From Macrostomum hystrix (taxonomy: Eukaryota; Platyhelminthes; Macrostomidae), in assembly GCA_950097015.1 (NCBI GenBank), contig CATNEN010000030.1, positions 417,501 to 481,500 on the forward strand: DNA of 64,000 nucleotides. Direction: 5' to 3'. Positions within the stretch are counted from its first letter, which is position 1; every line of letters begins with the position of its first letter. The notes beneath the pieces are model-generated. The model saw only the letters and a program-made list of their open reading frames with translations, was not told the origin of the DNA and searched no databases. The translations under genes were made by a program, and so were the position numbers. Below, piece by piece: positions 36,388-47,800 of this stretch.

Positions 36388-37833
36388 ATGGCCCTATCCA
36401 GTGATCGTCTAAGCAACATTGTCGATGGCCTGTGGCTAGGCGGCGTTGATGCTGTAGCCAATCACAGCCTGCTGACGTCAGCCCACATCAGCCACGTGCT
36501 GGGTGTTGTAGAGCGCGAATTTAATTACGCAGCTTATTCTAGACCGTTCAAATTTCCACTCCGCACCCTGCGCTTGGACGCAGAGGACAGCTTGAAGCAG
36601 GACCTCACGCAGCACTTCGCGAAGGCGGCGCAATTCATTCACGAGGCCCGGGCAGCCAATGGTCAGGTGAGTACCCTGCTTACACCTTTGTTACTACGGC
36701 TGATAAAGAATGAAAAGGGGATTTATGATGCAGGGATTATAATGCGGGGAGCTTGATGAACTGACGAGAAATGCAGGGAGCTTGATGAACTGACGAGAAA
36801 TGCAGGGAGCTTGATGAAGGGACGAGAGATGCAGGGAGTGTGATTAAGGGACAAGAGATGTAGGGAGTGTGATAAAGGGACAAGAGATGTAGGGAGTGTG
36901 GTAGAGGGACAAGAGATGTAGGGAGTGTGGTAGAGGGACAAGAGATGCAGGGAGTGTGGTAGAGGGACAAGAGATGTAGGGAGTGTGATAAAGGGACAAG
37001 AGATACAGGGAGTGGGATAAAGGGACAAGAGATGCAGGGAGTGTGATTAAGGGACAAGAGATGTAGGGAGTGTGGTAGAGGGACAAGAGATGCAGGGTGT
37101 GTGATAAAGGGACAAGAGATACAGGGAGTGTGATAAAGGGGCAAGAGATGCAGGGAGTGTGATTAAGGGACAAGAGATGTAGTGAGTGTGATTAAGGGAC
37201 AAGAGATGCAGGGAGTGTGATTAAGGGACAAGAGATGCAGGGAGTGTGATTAAGGGACAAGAGATGCAGGGAGTGTGATTAAGGGACAAGAGATGCAGGG
37301 AGTGTGATTAAGGGACAAGAGATGTAGGGAGTGTGGTAGAGGGACAAGAGATGTAGGGAGTGTGATTAAGGGACAAGAGATGTAGGGAGTGTGGTAGAGG
37401 GACAAGAGATGCAGGGAGTGTGATTAAGGGACGAGAGATGCAGGGAGTGTGATAAATGGACGAGAGTTGCATGGAGATTCGTGAAGAATTTCCTGATTGC
37501 AAAGCTCTCAACCCTGAACTGTAACGATGCATCGCGCAGGTGCTAGTCCACTGCCTGATGGGCATATCCCGCTCTGTGACAGTCGTGTGCGCCTACCTGG
37601 TGACGGTCACTGGCCTGCCAGCCGAAGATGTGCTGGCAGCCGTGCGCAGCCGTCGCTCCCTGGCGGATCCCAATCCGAACTTCGTGCGCCAACTGCAGCG
37701 ATACTCCGAGTCGGCCGAGGTTGTCGAGCTGCGCGACGCACTGCTGCGCGACTGGCCGGAAACCCGGCAGCTGGCTGAACGAGATCGCAAGGACCTGCTG
37801 AGTGTACTGCGGCTGGTTAAACGGCGCAAGTAA
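36388..37833 (+). CDS. DUSP22: dual-specificity protein phosphatase, DUSP22/DUSP15 type
   Basis: Two exons, 36388-36666 and 37540-37833, phase 0 (CAG|GTG), 190 residues. The catalytic signature HCLMGISRS gives Cys98 and Arg104 (HCxxGxxR). A candidate general acid is Asp67 (LRLDAEDSL, aligned with AADSPSQNL in human DUSP22). DUSP22/15-like landmarks include ISHVLGVVE, LTQHFAKAAQFIHEAR, AYLVTVTGLPAEDVL and RSLADPNPNF. These enzymes dephosphorylate phosphotyrosine and phosphothreonine in kinase-signalling pathways. The human proteins start Met-Gly and are myristoylated; this start is Met-Ala, so membrane anchoring is not predicted. An acceptor-like TTATTTCAG ends at 36328, 59 nt before the ATG. 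DUSP15 is an equally possible orthologue. Confidence 0.88.
36745..37475. repeat. 29-bp minisatellite in the DUSP intron
   Basis: About 25 units of GGGACAAGAGATGCAGGGAG plus TGTGATTAA, with GATGTAG and GTGGTAGA variants. It fills most of the 873-bp intron. Every unit contains an acceptor-like GATGCAG|G or GATGTAG|G. Confidence 0.93.
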
Positions 37834-37883
37834 AAGTGTCGCGCTTTCAATATAGCCTGCTGAGGCTTGTGACTATGATAAAT

Positions 37884-38146
37884 CATGACTATGCCCTAAT
37901 TGGGTCAGATGTGCAGCCGACAGTATAGCTTAGCTATTGCGTGGCGCATTTGAAATTTGCGTACGGCTGTTCAGTCCATGGACTGGGTGGACGCCACACC
38001 CACTATCAATTACCCAATCTGATGCTGGTATCTATTTAACGGCTGGGTGAACTAAAGCAATGCTGGGTTAAATGAATTGCTGTGTCGATTCGAACCCCCG
38101 ACGTTTAATTCCTGAGTTCGACGCTCTAACCACTAGGCTGCAACCT
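37884..38146 (-). mobile_element. SINE-A copy
   Basis: Good copy: GGGTCAGATGTGCAGC, GGCTGTTCAGTCCATGGACT, AGCTGATG-like block, GGCTGGGTGAACTAAAGCAA. It then ends with the complement of the tRNA-like head (ATTCGAACCCCCGACG ... CTCTAACCACTAGGCTGCAA). It lies just after the phosphatase stop. Confidence 0.88.
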
Positions 38147-38149
38147 CAT

Positions 38150-38279
38150 TAAATAATAGACGCCAGACTTCCCCAGCAATCTATCGGACCCATTTTACAG
38201 CTGGGTGTTATGAGCTGGGATTCGAACCCCGGACCATTCGATTAGAAGCCCGAATCTCTAACCAATGGGCTACAGCATT
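38150..38279 (-). mobile_element. second tRNA-like SINE head abutting SINE-A
   Basis: Contains TTTTACAGCTGGGTG, then GGGATTCGAACCCCGGACCA and CTCTAACCAATGGGCTACAG: a separate tRNA-like head with short spacing and no long body. It may be a truncated SINE-A relative or a related family. Confidence 0.65.
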
Positions 38280-38724
38280 CTACAGACTTGAAATCTCGTT
38301 AGAAATATTCATGTATATTTATAGCGTTATAAAGTGTTGTAATATCCTATCTGTTCACACTTAAATCGTATTTATTTATTGTTTATTTTTTGCCTCAATA
38401 GTCCTTCTTTTTCTAATCTTCCCATAGAGAAGCACTGCCTTATGCACACGAAATTAGCACACAGGTAACAAAAAGATTTTAGCAACCAGCGAGATATTGC
38501 CACATTTTATATCTGAGCAAACTCAGCAATTTTTACAAATACAGTTATATAAATCATTTTCTGACGTCTACTGGATTTGTTTATTTTGCTTATTTTTTGT
38601 TATTTTATTTTAGCTTCAGACACTCCTGCAATTTTTCGACTATTAAAAAAGGCATAATTATTTCTGTTTGTTTATAGAATGCCTTTGAATGAAAGAATTA
38701 AAGTACTTTGCTCATTGACTAATT

Positions 38725-40742
38725 CACCCATTGAGCACTTTACCCATATACTACCCGATAGACTGCTTTCCTGATAGACTACTTCACCCATAAAATACTT
38801 CACCCATAGACTGCTTCACCCACGGACTACTTTACCCATAGACTGCTTCACCCATAAAATACTTCACCTATAGACTACTTCACCCATAAAACACTTCACC
38901 TATAGACTACTTCACCCATAAAACACTTCACCTATAGACTACTTCACCCATAAAACACTTCACCTATAGACTACTTCACCCATAAAATACTTCACCTATA
39001 GACTGCTTCACCCATAAAATACTTCACCCATAGACTGCTTCACCCACGGACTACTTTACCCATAGACTGCTTCACCCATAAAATACTTCACCTATAGACT
39101 ACTTCACCCATAAAATACTTCACCTATAGACTACTTCACCCATAAAACACTTCACCTATAGACTACTTCACCCATAAAATACTTCACCTATAGACTACTT
39201 CACCCATAAAATACTTCACCTATAGACTGCTTAACCCATAAAATACTTCACCTATAGACTACTTCACCCATAAAATACTTCACCTATAGACTGCTTCACC
39301 CATAAAATACTTCACCTATAGACTGCTTCACCCATAACTTCACCTATAGACTGCTTCACCCATAAAATACTTCACCTATAGACTGCTTCACCCATAAAAT
39401 ACTTCACCTATAGACTGCTTCACCCATAAAATACTTTACCTATAGACTGCTTCACCCACGGACTACTTTACCCATAGACTGCTTCACCCATAAAATACTT
39501 CACCTATAGACTGCTTCACCCATAAAATACTTCACCTACAGACTGCTTCACCCATAAAATACTTCATCTATAGACTGCTTCACCCATAAAATACTTTACC
39601 TATAGACTGCTTCACCCATAAAATACTTTACCTATAGACTGCTTCACCCACGGACTACTTTACCCATAGACTGCTTCACCCATAAAATACTTCACCTATA
39701 GACTGCTTCACCCATAAAATACTTCACCTACAGACTGCTTCACCCATAAAATACTTCACCTATAGACTGCTTCACCCATAAAATACTTCACCTATAGACT
39801 GCTTCACCCATAAAATACTTCACCTATAGACTGCTTCACCCATAAAATACTTCACCTATAGACTGCTTCACCCATAAAATACTTCACCTATAGACTACTT
39901 CACCCATAAAATACTTCACCCATAGACTACTTCACCCATAAAATACTTCACCCATAGACTACTTCACCCATAAAATACTTCACATATAGACTGCTTCACC
40001 CATAAAATACTTCACCTATAGACTGCTTCACCCATAAAATACTTTACCTATAGACTGCTTCACCCACGGACTACTTTACCCATAGACTGCTTCACCCATA
40101 AAATACTTCACCTATAGACTACTTCACCCATAAAATACTTCACCTACAGACTGCTTCACCCATAAAATACTTCACCTATAGACTGCTTCACCCATAAAAT
40201 ACTTCACCTACAGACTGCTTCACCCATAAAATACTTCACCTATAGACTGCTTCACCCATAAAATACTTTACCTATAGACTGCTTCACCCACGGACTACTT
40301 TACCCATAGACTGCTTCACCCATAAAATACTTCACCTATAGACTGCTTCACCCATAAAATACTTCACCTATAGACTGCTTCACCCACGGACTACTTTACC
40401 CATAGACTGCTTCACCCATCAAATACTTCACCTATAGACTACTTCACCCATAAAATACTTCACCTATAGACTGCTTCACCCATAAAATACTTCACCCATA
40501 GACTACTTCACCCATAAAATACTTCACATATAGACTGCTTCACCCATAAAATACTTCACCTATAGACTACTTCACCCATAAAATACTTCACCTATAGACT
40601 GCTTCACCCATAAAATACTTTACCTATAGACTGCTTCACCCACGGACTACTTTACCCATAGACTGCTTCACCCATAAAATACTTCACCTATAGACTGCTT
40701 CACCCACGGACTACTTTACCCATAGACTGCTTCGCCCATAAA
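38725..40742. repeat. 32-bp minisatellite between DUSP and BABAM1
   Basis: More than 60 units of ATAAAATACTTCACCTATAG plus ACTGCTTCACCC. A variant dimer containing CACGGACTACTTTACCCATA recurs about ten times at irregular spacing, marking higher-order duplication. Confidence 0.95.
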
Positions 40743-41159
40743 CGTCTGAACCAATAGAAAAACACTTGTTAGTTGTTTTTGACCCCATCGGTCAGGAGTT
40801 TTATTCAAAGATCTTTCGTATTCTTTGCTTCTGTTCTCTAATCTAGTCGCAATTATCTTTTTTGCTCAATTATTCAATAAAATATATATGAGTATCGTTT
40901 GTATATTTCATTTTGCCTTTCAAGTTCTTTTGATTGCACGCTTGGCGCTAAGCGGCTACACAGGCCTGAATATACCTACAATTATATCGAGAGATGTAAA
41001 ATTAATTTTTTTTCAATTTCGTTCCGACGATTATTCACAACATTTTCCAGTTTTTTATTCCATTCAACTCTTAAAGTTCAGTCTTTTCTGTATTAATTTG
41101 ACTTACAAAAAATAACGAAATACTTCGATTTTACTACTTGTCAGTGAGTAGCTAGTCTA

Positions 41160-41373
41160 AACTAGAGAGAATATTGCGTAGAGCGTCCAAAGGCAGTTGT
41201 TCAGTCCATTGACTAGGTGAGTGGTGCCACAACCAACTAAATTTCAATTCCTAAACTTCAGTAAACTGTCTTGTTTAAGGACACAAATTGTTACCTTGGA
41301 ATTGGAAAGAGATTCGAACTCCAGACCTCTTGTTAATGAGCCAGGTGCTCTAACCTTTGTGCTACAACCTCCT
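41160..41373 (-). mobile_element. diverged SINE-A copy 5' of BABAM1
   Basis: GTTGTTCAGTCCATTGACTA, AAGGACACAAATTGTT, GATTCGAACTCCAGACCTC and the complement of the head (GCTCTAACCTTTGTGCTACA) occur in SINE-A order. Its head end is directly followed by TTTGCAG, the acceptor-like site in front of the BABAM1 ATG. Confidence 0.8.
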
Positions 41374-41392
41374 TTGCAGGCACTGTCAAAGC

Positions 41393-43367
41393 ATGTCCGA
41401 AGCACCGATTGATTCTACTGACAAGCAGCAGCAGCAGCAAATAGTAGCTGAAGCCAGCGCCCCTCCTGCTGCCGACAGTAACCATGACAACAGCGAGAAG
41501 GGTTCATCACCGCCTCCGCCATATTCGGCGGTTGCGAATTGCAGTGTCCAACTGACCACTCTGTCTGAATCGGCGGCAGATTATCAGGCAATCCTGGATG
41601 CCAAACCGAATTACGATCCGTTGCAGCGTCAGCAAAAAGCAGATTAGCCGGGCCAATCACCCTGAGCGACTCGCCCTGTGCGTTGACGCCTCGCCCGAAT
41701 TCGCTGTCAAAACATTTCGCATGCGCAATGGCGATGCCGTATCTCTGTTGGACCTGACGCTGAAATGTTTTCACCTGTTAGCCCAGAATAAGCTGCGCCT
41801 AGGTGGCAAGCATCAGGTCTCTCTGTTGGGCATGCGAAACAATCGCATTACCGTGCTGGAACCGTTTACTAATGACCCGGTCAAGATTGCCAGGTGATTG
41901 TCAGGTTAATTTTAGCCTTAAATATTAAAATCTTAGGATAAAACAGCAGAGTCGACTGAAACTTGTGCGAATTGACTCGTCATCTAATTAGTACACAGGG
42001 TTCTGGTTCTAAGGATTTTGTAGTCTATGAAACTAGTAGTCTATGGTTCATGTAGTCTATGGTTTATGTAGTCTTTGGTTCATGTAGTCTATGGTTCATG
42101 TAGTCTTTGGTTCATGTGGTCTATGGTTCATGTAGTCTTTGGTTCATGTAGTCTTTGGCTCATGTACTCTATAGTTCATGTAGTCTATGGTTCATGTACT
42201 CTATAGCTCATGTAGTCTTTGGTTCGTGTAGTCTATGGTTCATGTACTCTATAGTTCATGTAGTCTATGGTTCATGTAGTCTTTGGTTCATGTACTCTAT
42301 AGTTCATGTAGTCTATGGTTCATGTAGTCTTTGGTTCATGTACTCTATAGTTCATGTAGTCTATGGTTCATGTACTCTATAGCTCATGTAGTCTTTGGTT
42401 CGTGTAGTCTATGGTTCATGTACTCTATAGTTCATGTAGTCTATGGTTCATGTAGTCTTTGGTTCATGTACTCTATAGTTCATGTAGTCTATGGTTCATG
42501 TAGTCTTTGGTTCGTGTAGTCTATGGTTCATGTACTCTATAGTTCATGTCGTCTATGGTTCATGTAGTCTTTGGTTCGTGTAGTCTATGGTTCATGTAGT
42601 CTTTGGTTCCTGTAGTCTATAGTTCATGTAGTCTTTGGTTCCTGTAGTCTATAGGTCATGAAGTCGATGGTTCATGTGGTCTATGGTTCATGTAGTCTAT
42701 GGTTCATGTAGTCTATGGTTCGTGTAGTCTATGGTTCATGTAGTCTATGGTTCGTGTCGTCTACGTGTTTAGCTTTCACTGACTCTGATGCAATTAACTA
42801 TATAACTAATGCTTATCCAATCGTCACAGGACCACAGCATCGCACGAGTTGCGCGATCTGCTACAGAAGCCAGCAGGCGACGAGTCTGCCTTCAGCCTGG
42901 ACTGCCTGCTGGAATACGCACATGGCCAGCTGTCGCCCAATCAGTTTCCACTAGACGATGACTCTGACTTCTCCCATCAGCAGTCCAGCCTGCTGCGCAT
43001 TGTGCTGCTGTGCTGCCGGTCCAAGCATCCGCCGCATCTCAGCGAACGCCTGCTCAAGCCTCTGCTAACCGAGTCACAACTCTTCTTCGACATTCTCTAC
43101 GTTCACGAGCCGCCGGCTCCTGAAAACTGCGCCGAGGAGATCTTCAAACGGCTCTGCTGCTTGGAGAGCGAGCACAGCCGCTCATACATTCACGAGGTGT
43201 TGAACAATCCCACCGCGTTCTTTAACCAGGCGGCCTCCTTCTTGGCTCATCCGCTGCAGCGGCCGCCGCAGTCGAGCGCTAATTATCGACTGCAGAGGCC
43301 GCCACCGCAGGAGTCCGTGGCCTCCCTGCCGCCAACTGTGCTCAGCCAGCCTGAGATAGCCGACTAA
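41393..43367 (+). CDS. BABAM1: BRISC and BRCA1-A complex member 1 (MERIT40), with an apparent frameshift
   Basis: Exons 41393-41893 and 42830-43367 (phase 2 junction AG|G). The N-terminus is disordered, with a Gln run and a PPPPY motif. A VWA-like domain follows (ERLALCVDASPEF, then SLLDLTLKCFHLL, VLEPFTNDP), and the C-terminal half is typical of MERIT40 (LLRIVLLCCRSKH, FFDILYVHEPP, and LAHPLQRPPQSS, cf. LAHPLQRPCQSH in human). About 345 residues against 329 in human. MERIT40 is a scaffold for the K63-specific deubiquitinase complexes BRISC (cytoplasm) and BRCA1-A (DNA repair). The N-terminal frame stops at 41645 while the VWA part is in another frame. One base fewer in the AAAAA run at 41634-41638 joins them. 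I read this as an assembly or polymorphic indel rather than an intron, since no convincing GT-AG pair is present. Confidence 0.88.
42015..42760. repeat. 16-bp minisatellite in BABAM1 intron
   Basis: About 45 units of GGTTCATGTAGTCTAT with CTTTGGTTC, CTCTATAGTTC and GGTTCGTG variants, filling most of the 936-bp intron. The open frames through it are periodic artefacts. Confidence 0.93.
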
Positions 43368-43384
43368 TAATCACCTGCGAGATT

Positions 43385-43710
43385 CGCCAGTATGACTCTC
43401 TCGCAAAGACGATTCTCCCACTAAAACTCTCCCACCAAGCACTCTCCCACAGAGATTTTCCTTCCGAGATTCTCCCACTATGATTCTCTCACCGAGATTC
43501 TCCCACGGAAATTCTCCCACCGAGATTCTCCTACTAAAACTCTCCCATCGTGATTATCCCACAGAAACTCTCCCACAGAGATTCTCCCACTGATATTCTC
43601 CCACAGAGATTCTCCTACCGAGATTCCTCCACCGAGATTCTCCCACGGAAATTCTCCCACCGAGATTCTCCTACTAAACTCTCCCATCGTGATTATCCCG
43701 CCGAGATTAT
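43385..43710. repeat. 13-bp-based minisatellite after BABAM1
   Basis: Degenerate units of GAGATTCTCCCAC, also arranged in larger groups (GATTCTCCCACGGAAATTCT and relatives). Begins within 20 bp of the BABAM1 stop, so it is probably 3' UTR. Confidence 0.88.
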
Positions 43711-44107
43711 TAAAAACCATGCTGCGCCAAAAATTTCGAAGAAATAGTTGTATTAAACCTGTAATTAACTATTGCTTTAAGCAATGCTGGCATTACTGCA
43801 CCTGAGAAGTTACCCGTTAAGTTGGATTGAATAGCTTAGCGAGACATTTGGGTGTCTATCTTTAAGAAAGGAGATTTCAGACTAAATGATACTTTCATTT
43901 CGAAATGATCGCTTGGCTATGCCTCTCTAACATGTTGTTTATACACGTGCGCGAGCCTGTGTTGCTACTCGTAATTAGATTATTCCGTCGTACTGAATGC
44001 TTCTACGAAATAAACGCATTACTTTATTGTATTCATTCGTTTATGTACGCTTTAGCTAGATTTACTCATTTTAATTACGAGCACTTACTATTAATAATTC
44101 GTTATAA

Positions 44108-44758
44108 CAACAATTGATTACACCTGCCCCAATTGGGTCAGATGTGTAGATGTGCGTAGCTGCGTACGGCTGTTCAGTCCATAGGACTGTCGGGACGCTA
44201 CACCCACCCTCAATCATCAACCCCATTAATGGTCCCTATTTAACAGCTGGGTGAACTAAAGCAATGCAGAGTTAAGTGTCTTGCTAAAGGACACAAATCG
44301 TGGGGGGTTGAGTGCCGGAGCAAGTTAACGTGTTTGCCTCTCGCACGAAGGTCACTAAGCTCGATTCTGCGGCGAGGCCACATTAATATTAAGGCGCAGC
44401 CGCGTAGAGAAGTCTTGGAGGCTTGTCCTACAATTTGCGCCCTTGAGGGTCAACCTCTTGGGCACAGTGAAAGTGTACACTGCCTGACGATGAGAGAACC
44501 AGGCAGATGTACACACCTGTGTGACTGCGTACATTATCTGTGTGCTTGTGTGCTCAAGAGTCCGCTCACAAGAGAGTTGCCTCCACGCTGTCTGCGGGTC
44601 TAGTGTCACCAAATGATGATGATTGCCCGCAGCCCTCCTGCAATTATTATTTTATTATTAAAGGACACAAATTGTTCCAGTGGAGTCGGTAATCGAACCC
44701 CCGACCTTCAAGTAGTAGGTTCGACGCTGTATCCGACTTGGCTACAACTCTCGCTCAA
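44108..44758 (-). mobile_element. SINE-A copy interrupted by SINE-B
   Basis: The SINE-A body runs 44108-44298, is broken by a SINE-B, and resumes at 44659 with AAGGACACAAATTGTTCCAG, the B-box complement (AATCGAACCCCCGACCTT) and the head. The break is a clean target-site duplication (see the SINE-B entry). Confidence 0.88.
44299..44658 (+). mobile_element. SINE-B inserted into SINE-A
   Basis: Complete SINE-B: tRNA-like head (GAGCAAGTTAACGTGTTTGC, AGCTCGATTC), GGCGCAGCCGCG, TGTACACTGCCTGACGATGA, TGCGGGTCTAGTGTCACC, then GCCCTCCTGCAATT and an ATT tail. It is flanked by identical 14-bp copies of TAAAGGACACAAAT (44285-44298 and 44659-44672), the target-site duplication expected from LINE-driven retrotransposition. 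Confidence 0.9.
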
Positions 44759-44827
44759 TTACTTAGAGAAATAATATATATACTTCAGGGTTTGCAATGT
44801 ATAATACAGTCACAAATACACTTTCAG

Positions 44828-47800
44828 GCTTCCGTCACGGCCAAAGAGGAGCCGCAGCCGCAGCCGCCGAATCTGTGCTGGCGTTGCGAGCTTCGCCTGC
44901 GTCAGTCGGACTTTGCCCAGTTGATATCGGACATTAACGCAGCCACCGATCCCAGAGACGGCGATCGGGATTCGAAACGGCCGAAGTTCAACAGTGAGGC
45001 TCGGTCTGCTGACGATGTATGCAGCGCCTGTCTTGGCATCCTGCCAACACTGGACAGTCTGGACAGCGACGTCTGCCAGACCATTGCGGAGGCGGTGGCA
45101 GCCAGCGGGCACGAATTCGTCGCCTGCCGCCTACTAGTCAGCTCTCCCGTTGTGTGCCTGCTACGCGACCACGCCTGGCGTCTAGCCCTGACGGCTACGA
45201 CTGAGGGCGACACGGCGACGGCGGATTCTGGGGATGCGCCGTTGGCGGCCAAGGATGTCTGGAAAGCGCTGGCCAGGCAGGCTATCGAACGGCGATTGCT
45301 TCCGCCCGGAGTCGGAAAGTGTAAGGCGCATTGTTTATTACTAGATTAAAGTACAGTAAGTCTTTGTAATTCACTCAAACCTTTTTAGATAAATCATTGT
45401 CTGAAGGCTGCGTATGGCTGTTCAGTCCGTGAACTGTGGGGACGCCACACCCACCCTCAATTACCCCAGCTGATGCTGGTACCCATTAAATAGCTGGGTG
45501 AGCTGAAGCTATTCAGAGTTCAGTGACACAAATAGTTCTGGTGAAGTTAGAAATCAAACCCCCGACCTTTAATTCGTTAGTCCGAACCTCTAACCACTAG
45601 GCTGCAGCCCCATTAAATGCATTTTAAGAATTATTCAATACGCAGATCCACAGGCTGCGTACAGTAGCACAGTCCACGGACTTGGGGGACGCCACACCAA
45701 CGTAAAATTTAGCTTAAGCTCATCCTCGAAACCATTTTAAAGTGAGATGAACGGATGCAATAGAAAATAAGATGGGTCCTGTTAAATGTCATCATGAAAA
45801 TAACCTATCATAGAATAGTTGGGCCCGATGTACTGTCAGCGGGACAGTCGTACCTATTGTGCAGCGTTTCCAAAGGCTAGGTTCAGTCCGTGGACTGGGG
45901 AAGGGCCGTCTATCCCACCCAAATTTCCATCAAAGGTATCAAAAGCTGATTACCCATTTTACAGCTGGATGAACAGAAGCACCACGGAACTAAGTATCTT
46001 GCTCATTCAGTTACACCATTTTTTTCTTTGGGCCAAGATTCGAACCCTTGACCTCTCGGTCAGAAGTTCGAAGTTTTAACTACGAGGGGTGTTTCAAAAG
46101 TAACGAGAATTTAGTCATAACTTTTTAATGGATAAACTTTTGAACTTGAAATTTTTACCCTGTAATTTTGCAAATATGGACAGCACACACAAATTTATCC
46201 ATTAAAAAGTTATGACTAAATTCTCGTTACTTTTGAAACACCCCTCGTACTAGGCTAAGCCCCCAAGCCAGGGGGTCGGTGGCGGAGCGGTTGACTTGTT
46301 TTCCTCTCGCACAAAAGTCCTTAACATTGATTCTGCGGCGAGGCCACATTTGGGGCGCAGCCGCGGAGAGAAGGGTTGGGGGCTTGTCGTGCAATTTACA
46401 CCCTTAAATGCAAACCTCCAAGGCACAGTGATAGTGTACACTGCCTGACGATGAGAAAGTCAGTGCAGATGTACACACCTGTGTGAGCGTATGCCTGCGT
46501 ACGGTACGGTATCTGTGTGCGTGTGTGCTCAGGAGTCAGCGGAATGGGCAGGATTGACTCCTCGCTGGCTGCGGGTCTAGTGTCACCAAATGATGTGTCA
46601 ATGCCCGCAGCCCTCCTGCAATTATTATTTTATTATTATTATAATTGAGCCCCCAAGCCCCCAGATCCTATCATAACCGGCTAGCTTAGGGTTAGGGTTA
46701 GGGTTAGGGTTAGGGTTACCAGCAAACTAAACATTAAGTGTACTCTTACAGTGTCAGACGACGCCGAGACGATTCCGCTGCAGCTGTCTTTAGAATTTCG
46801 CTACCCAGCCGACGTTGACGAGAGCGACGACTATTTGCGCCGTTTATCCGGCGTCGCCGGCGCCAGCGCCACCAGGCACGGCGCCGTCCAGGCGCTGGCC
46901 CTAGCCAGTCCGGCCGCATTTCGAGCCGCCCTGCCCTGTCCGCCAGTGCCGGCGCCTGGTCCGGCAAAACTCTTTGTGGCAGAGGTAAATGTCTCCAGGC
47001 TTTCTGGGGTTCAGATCTGAGGCTCAGTTGTAACTGAGGCGGCATCCACTGATATATTTTCCAGGTAAAAAAGGACCTAATGTTTGTCGGCGGTCGCTAT
47101 CGCAAACTGTGCCGTCGCCTGCCCCAGACGCCTTGGATTCTGGACGGCGCGAGGCGCATGGACACCAGCGTCGAGGAGCTGATCAGCCCGCCGATTGTCC
47201 GGCTGACTGGGGCCGATTCGGCCAGCTTCGCCTTCGGCCGGACGCGAGGATGTCGACGTGCGCATGCTTGGCCGGGGCCGGCCATTCCTGCTGCGCCTGC
47301 TGAATCCGAGAGCCGCCCGGCTGACAGCGGCCGACGCTGCGGCTCTGCAGGCTCAGATCAATGCCGCTGACAACAGGGTGCAGGTGGGAAACTGATTGTT
47401 TAGTTTAAATTTCGCCTGTTCCGTTAAATATGATGTAGTTACGTGAAATTCAAGACCGTTTCGTTAAATTTATTAAAGTTCCGTTAAATCTAAGACATTT
47501 CCATAACAATATCAGACAGTAACGCTAAATCGTAGATTGTTTCGTTAAATATAAGACAGTTCCGTTAAATCTAAGACAGTTCCGTTAAATCTAAGACAGT
47601 TCCGTTAAATATAAGACAGTTCAGTTAAATATAAGACAGTTACGTTAAATCGTAGACTCTTACGTTAAATTAAAGACAGTTCCGTTAAATCTAAAAAAGT
47701 TCCGGTAAATATAAGACTTAAGTCTCTCTATCTATCTATTTTGCAGGGGGGCCCGGGGCACTTGTCGCACAAGCGACGGAGCGGCACGCCCCCAGACCGG

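Noticed and set aside
38080-38279. tRNA genes at A-box/B-box-like sequences
   Set aside because: These are heads of SINE copies: they lack a foldable acceptor stem and are followed or preceded by the SINE body.
44797-44830. ATG at 44797 as the PUS10 start
   Set aside because: It is out of frame with the PUS10 exon, and a good acceptor (ACTTTCAG) lies between them.
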